Positions 1-6,017 of a stretch of 6,017 nt of DNA are shown in pieces. This DNA comes from Bacteroidales bacterium (GTDB lineage: Bacteria; Bacteroidota; Bacteroidia; Bacteroidales; UBA932): positions 1 to 6,017 of the forward strand of contig JAFXUS010000022.1 in NCBI GenBank assembly GCA_017535125.1, given 5' to 3'. The notes under the pieces were generated by a model that worked only from the letters and a program-made list of their open reading frames with translations, had not been told where the DNA came from and did not search any database. The position numbers were made by a program, and so were the translations under genes. Position 1 is the first letter of the stretch, and each line of letters starts with the position of its first letter.

Positions 1-804
1 GGGCAGGATGAGGCTATCAAGGCTGTCGCCGATGCCGTAAGGCGTTCAAGGGCAGGACTTCAGAGCGAAAAGCGCCCTATAGGCTCCTTCCTCTTCCTCG
101 GAACCACAGGCGTAGGAAAGACCGAGTTGGCCAAAGCACTGGCGGAGTTCCTGTTCGACGATGAGAATATGCTTACGCGTATCGATATGAGCGAATACCA
201 GGAGAGCCATACGGTGAGCCGGCTCGTCGGCGCGCCTCAGGGATACGTCGGCTACGACGAAGGCGGCCAGCTGACCGAGGCGGTGCGGCGCAAGCCCTAC
301 TCCGTGATCCTGCTGGACGAGATCAAGAAGGCACACCCGGACGTGTTCAACATCCTGCTGCAGGTGCTCGACGACGGTCGTCTGACCGACAACAAGGGCC
401 GTACGGTGGACTTCAAGAACACCATCCTCATCATGACCTCCAACCTCAAGGAGGAGGAGCTGCGCCTTCGCATGCGGCCGGAGTTCCTGAACCGAATCGA
501 CGAAATCGTGGTCTTCGACCCGCTGACACCCGACGATATCCGGCAGATCGTGCGCATCCAGATGGAGATCCTGCGCAAGAAGCTGGAGGACGAGAACGTC
601 GTGCTCAGCTACACCAAGGCCTTCGAGGACGACATGGTGGAGAACGGCTACGATCCGGTCTATGGCGCCCGCCCGGTGAAGCGGCTGATCCAGCGCGAGC
701 TGGTGAACAAGCTGGCGCGGGAGATCCTGGAGGGCAAGGTCCACAAGGACTCCGCCATCGAGGTGGACAGCGCGGACGGGCAGACCGTCCTGCGGAACAA
801 ATAA
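1..804 (+). CDS. clpB: ATP-dependent chaperone ClpB, C-terminal fragment (second AAA+ domain and C-terminal domain)
   Basis: The frame is open from base 1, so the start lies outside the window; 267 C-terminal residues are present, ending in TAA. ClpB is a cytosolic hexameric Hsp100 disaggregase that threads aggregated proteins through its pore with DnaK/DnaJ. The fragment covers most of nucleotide-binding domain 2: Walker A GTTGVGKT (fragment residues 34-41), pore loop GYVGYDEGG (81-89), Walker B VILLDE (102-107), sensor-1 Asn in MTSN (145-148), arginine finger in FLNRID (162-167), sensor-2 GAR (222-224). The RRSRAGL and [10 protein letters not shown] segments favour ClpB over ClpA or ClpC. 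Oddities: only 9 residues separate MTSNL from RPEFLNRID, against 29 in E. coli ClpB; Walker A has Thr for the usual Pro; DEIEKAH reads DEIKKAH; GAPPGY reads GAPQGY. All catalytic residues are kept, so it may still be functional. Family assignment is secure; intactness is not. Confidence 0.93.
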   Translation, partial: GQDEAIKAVADAVRRSRAGLQSEKRPIGSFLFLGTTGVGKTELAKALAEFLFDDENMLTRIDMSEYQESHTVSRLVGAPQGYVGYDEGGQLTEAVRRKPYSVILLDEIKKAHPDVFNILLQVLDDGRLTDNKGRTVDFKNTILIMTSNLKEEELRLRMRPEFLNRIDEIVVFDPLTPDDIRQIVRIQMEILRKKLEDENVVLSYTKAFEDDMVENGYDPVYGARPVKRLIQRELVNKLAREILEGKVHKDSAIEVDSADGQTVLRNK

Positions 805-805
805 A

Positions 806-836
806 AAAAGCCCGGGGCATTGAGCCTCGGGCTTTT
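806..836. terminator. Bidirectional rho-independent terminator between clpB and secG
   Basis: A 13-bp stem (806-818 with 824-836, one G-U pair) closes a 5-nt loop ATTGA. On the plus strand the stem ends in TTTT and runs into a T-rich tract, 1 bp after the clpB stop. On the minus strand it is followed by a run of Ts (complement of 801-809) and lies 15 bp beyond the secG stop. It therefore fits both convergent transcripts. The structure is read directly; the two-way function is inferred from layout. Confidence 0.88.
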
Positions 837-851
837 CTCTTGACCTTTCTT

Positions 852-1187
852 TTACTCCGTGGGAGCGTCCTGCTGGATCGGGGCGGACGGGAAGGCAGGC
901 TGGGCATCCGTGCCCACGTTCTCGATCTGGTCGGTCACGTCGATGGCGGCGCCGTTGGTGCCGGTCGTGAAGGACGAGATGATGGAGACGGCGAGGATGA
1001 AGGCGACGAGACCCCAGGTGATCTTCTCGAGGGCGTCGGCCGTCTGGCGGACACCGAAGGTCTGGTTGCCGGCCACGAAGTTGCTGGCGAGACCCTCACC
1101 CTTGCCACTCTGGAGAAGCACCACGATGATGAGCAGGATGGCGGCGAGGATGATCAGCACAGTCAAAATCACAAACAATGCATTCAT
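852..1187 (-). CDS. secG: Preprotein translocase subunit SecG
   Basis: A 111-residue inner-membrane protein that supports SecA-driven export as the small third subunit of the SecYEG channel. It shows the SecG plan: hydrophobic helix at residues about 4-25, a cytoplasmic loop with LLQSGKGEGLASNF (24-37) and FGVRQTADALEKITW (44-58), then a second helix at about 59-73. LLQ.GKG and the ADxLEKITW-type segment are the family's most conserved parts. A roughly 35-residue tail, polar and rich in Ala, Pro and Gln, follows the second helix; such tails are variable in this family. ATG at 1187 begins 2 bp after the stop of the TPR gene, preceded by a purine-rich AAGAGAA that could be a weak ribosome binding site. 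It is the last gene of a four-gene operon and ends before the shared terminator. Confidence 0.93.
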   Translation of the reverse strand: MNALFVILTVLIILAAILLIIVVLLQSGKGEGLASNFVAGNQTFGVRQTADALEKITWGLVAFILAVSIISSFTTGTNGAAIDVTDQIENVGTDAQPAFPSAPIQQDAPTE

Positions 1188-1189
1188 AT

Positions 1190-1783
1190 TCAGTTCTCTT
1201 TTTTGTTTATTTCGTCAATAAGGGCTGCAAAGTAAACACTTTTTTCCGGATATCGCAAACTTAGGCGCGAATAAATGTCGATCGCTTCCTGCGGATAGCC
1301 TTGCTCGAGGTAGATTTTCGCGAGCGTCTCGGTGCAGAGGGGTTCTTCTTCCGCCGCCCCGGCGGCCGGTTCATCGACGTAGCCCTCTTCGCGCGCCTTG
1401 ACGGCGAAACGGGAGAAGATGCTGTCCCCGTCTTTGCGTGCGCCCTCATATTGGTCCTGGGAGAAATAGTCCCCGCCCACCACGACGATGCGCGGCGCGG
1501 GCGCCTGCGGTTCCGGTTCCGGTTCCGGGATGAAAGTCTCCACGAGCCGGCGTGCGTCCTTGTCGGAGCAGTCCACCGTGCGGCCCGACAAAACCAGGGG
1601 CGTGATGGCCTTGCGATCGCACAGGTGCATCGCCGTCTCGGCGATCTGGCTCTCGGAGAGCGCTCCGGCCTCGGCCATCCGGCGGCAGAGCTCCATGCGG
1701 GCGCCGCCGTACCAGGGGTACAGGGAGACGACGCTGGAGAGTTCCTCCAGGGTGATGGTGTGTATGTCGGACGGATTTACCAT
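1190..1783 (-). CDS. Small TPR-containing protein of the lptE-secG cluster, function unknown
   Basis: A 197-residue protein without signal peptide or membrane helix, so probably cytoplasmic. The N-terminal about 80 residues are helical and include YPWYGGARMELCRRMAE (22-38), reminiscent of a conserved Bacteroidales family found at this position. A Pro-Glu linker PEPEPEP (86-92) and QAPAP follow. A middle segment has GGDYFSQDQY (103-112). Residues about 151-185 form one clear tetratricopeptide repeat (TETLAKIYLEQGY...AIDIYSRL...YPEKS). TPRs usually mediate protein-protein contacts, but the partner is unknown. Its ATG overlaps the lptE stop by 7 bp (ATGGTAA), with no Shine-Dalgarno upstream, suggesting translation coupled to lptE. 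Its place between lptE and secG hints at an envelope or export role, which is inference only. Confidence 0.85.
   Translation of the reverse strand: MVNPSDIHTITLEELSSVVSLYPWYGGARMELCRRMAEAGALSESQIAETAMHLCDRKAITPLVLSGRTVDCSDKDARRLVETFIPEPEPEPQAPAPRIVVVGGDYFSQDQYEGARKDGDSIFSRFAVKAREEGYVDEPAAGAAEEEPLCTETLAKIYLEQGYPQEAIDIYSRLSLRYPEKSVYFAALIDEINKKEN
1509..1526. repeat. Hexanucleotide tandem repeat GGTTCC x3 (Pro-Glu linker)
   Basis: Three perfect tandem copies of GGTTCC encode, on the minus strand, the PEPEPEP linker of the TPR protein. Unit gain or loss would change linker length by two residues without a frameshift. Confidence 0.8.
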
Positions 1784-2285
1784 TGGGCGACGGTGGCGTT
1801 GAAGATGTCCTCGATCAGCTTATCGACGATCTCGGCGCAGAGCGTGGATTCGACGGCGTCGAGGGAGTTGGTGGTGTCATATTCCGCGTAAGCGGAGAAG
1901 CTCTTGCCGTCGAAGTCGTCTTCGGGATATTTCCGGTTGGCGAAGTTGACGCGTACCGTCACGGTCAGGCGGTTGCGCGTGGCGATTTCGTTGGCGGAGA
2001 CGGCGGCGGGCGCGACGTTGTAGCCCGTGATTTCTCCCGTGATTTCCAGGTCGCCGTCCTGCTCCACCTGCTCGAGGCGGGTCATCCTGCGGAAACGGGT
2101 GCGCAGCGCCTCGGTGATGTCGTTGCTCAGCGAGGGGTTGACCTTTTCCGCCCGGTACTCGAAATATTCGATGTCGATGGTATTGACGTCGTTCTGGATG
2201 GAGGTGCCGGAGAAGGAATAGATGCCGCAGGCGCCGAGCGTCAGCACGGCGGCGAGGAGCGAAAGTATGCGTGCGAACGGCCGTG

Positions 2286-2289
<4 letters not shown>
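1777..2289 (-). CDS. lptE: LptE-like outer-membrane LPS assembly lipoprotein
   Basis: A 170-residue lipoprotein. The sequence starts with basic residues, a hydrophobic stretch (8-18) and lipobox LGAC with Cys21 as predicted lipid anchor. The mature part begins GIYSFSGTSI, matching the LptE family feature CGxYSFxGxS seen in Bacteroidota. LptE plugs and supports the LptD barrel, which inserts lipopolysaccharide into the outer leaflet. The remainder is alternating strand and helix (DIEYFEYRAE, LRTRFRRMTRLEQVEQDGDL, GEITGYNVAP), matching the small alpha/beta LptE fold. I chose ATG 2289 over an in-frame start at 2313: it forms an ATGA overlap with the stop of the upstream regulator and puts the signal peptide right at the N-terminus. 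LptE sequences diverge strongly, so the call rests on the lipobox, N-terminal motif, size and neighbours. lptD is not in this window. Confidence 0.82.
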
Positions 2290-3497
<1,208 letters not shown>

Positions 3498-3503
3498 AGA
3501 GAG

Positions 3504-3511
3504 CAAAGTTA
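3504..3511 (-). promoter_or_regulatory. Bacteroidota-type −7 box for the sigma-54 regulator operon
   Basis: The minus strand reads TAACTTTG followed by C, matching TAnnTTTGY of the Bacteroidota primary sigma factor. Only 6 bases separate it from ATG 3497, so transcription would start at or within a few bases of the start codon. No good TTTG is found 19-21 bp upstream, so the −33 half is weak. The motif match is direct; promoter activity is inferred. Confidence 0.5.
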
Positions 3512-3523
3512 AGGATTATTTTT

Positions 3524-3531
3524 TATATTTG
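3524..3531 (+). promoter_or_regulatory. Bacteroidota-type −7 box for the OmpA-like/TPR lipoprotein gene
   Basis: TATATTTG followed by T matches TAnnTTTGY and lies 42 bp before ATG 3574, implying a leader of roughly 35 nt. No TTTG appears at the expected −33 spacing. It sits 12 bp from the oppositely oriented box at 3504-3511, so the two polymerases would compete for the same stretch. Confidence 0.55.
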
Positions 3532-3573
3532 TGAATCGAATGATATCTGTAACCATATAAAACCGTTTTCAGC

Positions 3574-5223
3574 ATGAAAAATATCACGAGAATTCTTCTC
3601 CTTTGCGCCACCGTCGTCGTGGCGGCAGCCTGCGGTAAATCCCGCGCCGAACAGATGAAGCTTGCCGAGAAAGTGCAGATCGACTGCACGCCCGAAGTCC
3701 TTGCGCTCGTGGGCGACAAGATTCCCGTTTCCCTGACGGTCACCTATCCGGACGGCTACTTCCATCCGAAAGCCACGATGGAGGTCACCCCCGTGCTGGT
3801 GTACAGCAGCGGCGAGGAACAGAAAGGCCCCACCTACACCTACCAGGGTGAAAAGGTAATGGATAACTACAAGGTCGTCGCCAAGGCCGGCGGCACCGTG
3901 CGCGAGCAGTTCGCCTTCGATTACGAGGAAGGCGTCGAGCGGGCGCACCTCGAGCTGCGCGGCGTCGCCTACTACAACGGCAAGGCGATCGCCATTCCGG
4001 CCGTGAAGGTGGCTGACGGTACGATCGTGACCCAGCTGCTCGCCAGCACGCACGGCGAGTACAGCTACAAGAAAGACGACTACCAAGCCGTGCTCCATGA
4101 GCAGACCGAAGGCCAGGTGATGTACGACTATAACTCCGCCGCCATCAAGGGCAGCGAACTGCGTTCGCAGTCGATCAAGGAGCTGCAGGCCGCCCTTGCG
4201 CAGATCGAAGCCGATCCGCGCTACACCATCACAGGCACGAGCGTCGTCGCCTACGCCTCCCCGGAAGGCGGCCAGGAGTACAACGCCAAGCTCTCCGACA
4301 ACCGCGCCGCTTCCGCCGAGAAGGCCTGGAGCAAGGTGACCGGCGACAAGAACGCCCCGGACAACCTGGAGGTGCGCAGCATCGGACAGGACTGGGAGGG
4401 TTTCCGCGAGGCCATCGAGAAGTCCGACATCGAGGACAAGGACCTGATCCTGCGTGTCCTGTCGATGTACAGCGACCCGGCCGTCCGCGAAAGCGAGATC
4501 AAGAACATGTCCAAGGTCTATACGGAGATCAACAAGAGCGTCTTCCCGGAACTGCGCCGCGCGCGATTCATCACGGAGATGGATTACCAGAATTTCTCGG
4601 ATGAGGAGCTGGTCGAGATGTCCCGCCAGGCGGTGGACGTGCTCGACGAGGAAGGCCTGCTGCGCGTGGCTTCCATCACGGATGACGCCGCCCGCAAGGC
4701 GGAGCTCTACAACAAGGCGGTGGACAAGTTCGGTTCCGACCGTGCCCGTTTCAACCTCGCCGCCATGGCGCTGGACGACCAGCGTCCGGACGCTGCCGCG
4801 AAGCAGCTGGACGGCATCAAGGTGCAGGACGCCGACGTGCAGAACGCCCGCGGCGTGGTGGAACTGCAGCGCGGCGACCGCAAGGCGGCCGCGGAATGGT
4901 TCCGCAAAGCCGGTACGCCGGAGGCGAAAGCCAACCTCGGTCTGCTGCAGCTCCTGGACGGCAATTATGACGCCGCCGCGAAGCAGCTGGAGGGTACCGA
5001 CGGCCTGAATGGCGCCATCGCCAGCCTGCTGGCCGGCCGTCTCGACGAGGCCGAGGCCCGCGTCACCTGCCACTGCGGCCGCGCCGAATACGTACGTGCC
5101 ATCATCGCCGCCCGCAAGGGCGACGCCGCCGGCGTCAAGAGCCATCTGGCGAACGTGGAAGCGAAGGACAAGCGTCTCTTCGAGCAGTCCAAAACGGATG
5201 TAGAGTTCGCGAAATTCAGATAG
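3574..5223 (+). CDS. Lipoprotein with OmpA-like domain and C-terminal TPR-like repeats
   Basis: A 549-residue protein with a lipoprotein-type signal peptide: KNITR, hydrophobic 7-19, then AAAC with Cys20. The lipobox has Ala rather than Leu at −3, so lipidation is likely but not certain. The flanking GKSRAEQ lacks the acidic run linked to surface export in Bacteroidota, so a periplasmic face is favoured. Residues about 30-175 are strand-rich, possibly Ig-like. Residues about 181-275 resemble an OmpA C-terminal domain: YDYNSAAIKGSE (184-195), then AYASPEGGQEYNAKLSDNRA (226-245). The peptidoglycan-contacting Arg is kept (R244) but the usual Asp is Ser229. Residues about 371-530 form TPR-like helical pairs, including two AAAKQL units 60 residues apart. 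A CHC motif occurs at 499-501. It probably acts as a cell-wall-associated scaffold in the envelope; the exact role is unknown. It is transcribed away from the sigma-54 regulator and precedes rpsL. Confidence 0.83.
   Translation: MKNITRILLLCATVVVAAACGKSRAEQMKLAEKVQIDCTPEVLALVGDKIPVSLTVTYPDGYFHPKATMEVTPVLVYSSGEEQKGPTYTYQGEKVMDNYKVVAKAGGTVREQFAFDYEEGVERAHLELRGVAYYNGKAIAIPAVKVADGTIVTQLLASTHGEYSYKKDDYQAVLHEQTEGQVMYDYNSAAIKGSELRSQSIKELQAALAQIEADPRYTITGTSVVAYASPEGGQEYNAKLSDNRAASAEKAWSKVTGDKNAPDNLEVRSIGQDWEGFREAIEKSDIEDKDLILRVLSMYSDPAVRESEIKNMSKVYTEINKSVFPELRRARFITEMDYQNFSDEELVEMSRQAVDVLDEEGLLRVASITDDAARKAELYNKAVDKFGSDRARFNLAAMALDDQRPDAAAKQLDGIKVQDADVQNARGVVELQRGDRKAAAEWFRKAGTPEAKANLGLLQLLDGNYDAAAKQLEGTDGLNGAIASLLAGRLDEAEARVTCHCGRAEYVRAIIAARKGDAAGVKSHLANVEAKDKRLFEQSKTDVEFAKFR
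4795..4991 (+). repeat. Pair of identical 17-bp direct repeats inside the TPR region
   Basis: GCCGCGAAGCAGCTGGA occurs at 4795-4811 and 4975-4991, exactly 180 bp apart and in the same frame, encoding the core of AAAKQLD and AAAKQLE. The spacing equals 60 residues, about two helical-hairpin units. It most simply reflects repeat-unit duplication within the TPR-like domain. Confidence 0.8.
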
Positions 5224-5238
5224 TTAGATTCATCATTT

Positions 5239-5269
5239 TTTGTGATTTACGGATTTTTCCGTATATTTG
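5239..5269 (+). promoter_or_regulatory. Consensus Bacteroidota promoter for rpsL-rpsG
   Basis: TTTG (5239-5242), a 19-bp spacer, then TATATTTG (5262-5269) followed by C. This fits the Bacteroidota TTTG-N19-TAnnTTTGY layout in both elements and spacing, and is the best promoter in the window. Expected initiation is near 5273-5277, giving a leader of about 45 nt before the rpsL ATG. A strong promoter suits a ribosomal protein operon. Confidence 0.8.
5248..5263. repeat. Inverted repeat in the rpsL promoter spacer
   Basis: TACGGA (5248-5253) and TCCGTA (5258-5263) form a perfect 6-bp inverted repeat around TTTT, overlapping the first two bases of the −7 box. It could be an operator-like dyad, or a small hairpin at the 3' end of the upstream lipoprotein mRNA. 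A chance AT-rich dyad is also possible. Confidence 0.4.
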
Positions 5270-5270
5270 C

Positions 5271-5295
5271 AGCCCCCAAAAACTGGGGGCTTTTT
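5271..5295 (+). terminator. Hairpin with T tract upstream of rpsL: terminator of the lipoprotein gene or leader structure
   Basis: AGCCCCC (5271-5277) pairs with GGGGGCT (5285-5291) around the loop AAAAACT, and TTTTT follows at once. This is a typical rho-independent terminator on the plus strand, 48 bp after the lipoprotein stop. It lies directly downstream of the rpsL −7 box, at the expected start site, so a transcript from that promoter would carry only part of the left arm. It does not look like a terminator on the minus strand, which lacks a T run. Confidence 0.72.
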
Positions 5296-5320
5296 ATAAC
5301 TTATTTATTAACAACTATTT

Positions 5321-5692
5321 ATGCCAACTATTCAACAATTGGTTCGCAAAGGACGCGAGGTTATCGAGGTCAAGTCGAAATCTCGTGCGTTGGATGCTTG
5401 TCCTCAGAAGCGTGGCGTATGCTTGAGAGTCTATACGACGACTCCCAAGAAGCCGAACTCCGCTATGCGTAAGGTCGCGCGTGTACGTCTCACGAATTCT
5501 AAAGAGGTCAATGCCTACATTCCGGGCGAGGGGCACAACCTGCAGGAGCACTCCATCGTGCTCGTGCGCGGTGGTCGTGTCAAGGATCTCCCCGGTGTAC
5601 GTTACCACATCCTCCGCGGTGCTTTGGATACTGCCGGCGTGGAAGGACGGACCCAGTCCCGTTCGCTCTACGGCGCCAAGAGGCCGAAGTAA
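5321..5692 (+). CDS. rpsL: 30S ribosomal protein S12
   Basis: A 123-residue protein of the decoding centre of the small subunit. It is colinear with E. coli S12 through the conserved blocks [20 protein letters not shown] (27-46), [10 protein letters not shown] (50-59), [12 protein letters not shown] (67-78), [14 protein letters not shown] (82-95) and YGAKRPK (117-123). Lys43, Lys88 and Pro91, where classical streptomycin-resistance changes arise, are unchanged; Asp89 is the residue often methylthiolated. It ends right after AKRPK, without the Lys/Ala-rich tail I recall from Bacteroides S12. The segment before YGAKRPK reads QSRSL where SK before YG is usual. ATG 5321 has no Shine-Dalgarno; an AT-rich leader precedes it, typical for the phylum. 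It is first gene of the str operon. Confidence 0.98.
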   Translation: MPTIQQLVRKGREVIEVKSKSRALDACPQKRGVCLRVYTTTPKKPNSAMRKVARVRLTNSKEVNAYIPGEGHNLQEHSIVLVRGGRVKDLPGVRYHILRGALDTAGVEGRTQSRSLYGAKRPK

Positions 5693-5733
5693 TTGCCGAA
5701 GGATGGTTTAATTATTAATTTTTCACATTTACC

Positions 5734-6017
5734 ATGAGAAAAGCAAAGCCTAAGAAGAGGATTCTACTTCCTGATCCCAAGTTTCACGATACGCAGGTCA
5801 CCCGCTTCGTGAACAACCTGATGTTGCAGGGGAAGAAGAGTATCGCGTATTCTATTTTTTACGATGCCATTGATATGGTAGGCGAGAAGATGAAAGATTC
5901 TGACAAGGCTCCTCTGGATATTTGGAGGAAGGCGCTCGAGAACGTGACCCCGCAGATCGAGGTCAAGTCCCGCCGTATCGGCGGCGCCAACTTCCAGGTG
6001 CCTACCGAGTTGCGCCC
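5734..6017 (+). CDS. rpsG: 30S ribosomal protein S7, N-terminal part
   Basis: The first 94 residues are present before the window ends inside a codon. S7 nucleates assembly of the 30S head by binding the 3' domain of 16S rRNA and contacts the E-site tRNA region. Diagnostic segments are [17 protein letters not shown] (1-17), [18 protein letters not shown] (22-39) and [20 protein letters not shown] (69-88). It follows rpsL with a 41-bp AT-rich gap and no promoter-like box, so it should be co-transcribed. In E. coli S7 represses its own operon by binding a longer structured rpsL-rpsG gap; this gap is shorter and I see no comparable structure. Confidence 0.98.
   Translation, partial: MRKAKPKKRILLPDPKFHDTQVTRFVNNLMLQGKKSIAYSIFYDAIDMVGEKMKDSDKAPLDIWRKALENVTPQIEVKSRRIGGANFQVPTELR

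Noticed and set aside
3498..3506. TTG start at 3506 for the sigma-54 regulator
   Set aside because: The TTG lies inside the TAACTTTG −7 box and would add only three residues; ATG 3497 is the better start.
3498..3573. Sigma-54 promoter in the divergent region, which would allow autoregulation
   Set aside because: No GG-N10-GC motif with suitable TGGCAC/TTGC context was seen on either strand.
3523..5145. Long minus-strand open frame (about 540 codons) antisense to the lipoprotein gene
   Set aside because: The plus-strand gene has a signal peptide, OmpA-like motif and TPR-like repeats. The antisense product is low-complexity and domain-free; its length reflects high GC at third positions.
5693..5733. 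S7 autoregulatory RNA structure in the rpsL-rpsG gap
   Set aside because: The 41-bp gap is AT-rich, with only a weak TTAAT-T-ATTAA palindrome (5708-5718), and is shorter than the E. coli site; no comparable fold is visible.

Overview
The window looks like a chromosomal segment of a fairly GC-rich member of the Bacteroidota, most likely order Bacteroidales. Three things point there. All three intergenic starts carry a match to the Bacteroidota housekeeping −7 box TAnnTTTG. Gene starts lack strong Shine-Dalgarno sequences. The run sigma-54 activator / LptE-like lipoprotein / TPR protein / SecG is, from general knowledge, a familiar Bacteroidales cluster. Genus cannot be fixed from the sequence. 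I see no CRISPR array, insertion sequence, tRNA, rRNA or phage gene, so this is core genome rather than an accessory island.

Layout. Positions 1-804 (+) hold the C-terminal part of the disaggregase ClpB, cut by the window edge. A 13-bp hairpin at 806-836 serves as a bidirectional terminator between clpB and the convergent operon. Positions 852-3497 (−) are a tightly packed four-gene operon, read from right to left: a sigma-54-dependent AAA+ regulator without a sensor domain, an LptE-like outer-membrane lipoprotein, a small TPR protein, and SecG. Gene junctions overlap or are 2 bp apart. A short AT-rich divergent region (3498-3573) has one −7 box on each strand. Positions 3574-5223 (+) encode a large lipoprotein with an OmpA-like domain and C-terminal TPR-like repeats. 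Positions 5239-5295 hold a near-perfect promoter overlapped by a hairpin. This leads into rpsL (5321-5692) and the start of rpsG (5734 onward), the head of the str ribosomal operon.

How the genes fit together. The minus-strand operon joins an enhancer-binding transcription factor to envelope biogenesis (LPS insertion through LptD/E, protein export through SecYEG). The divergent lipoprotein is also an envelope protein. clpB and rpsL-rpsG are housekeeping genes for proteostasis and translation.

No clearly novel system is visible. The most notable points are an apparent in-frame loss of about 20 residues in ClpB nucleotide-binding domain 2, a possible leaderless start for the sigma-54 regulator, and a hairpin at the rpsL promoter that would terminate upstream transcripts but be truncated in transcripts starting at that promoter.
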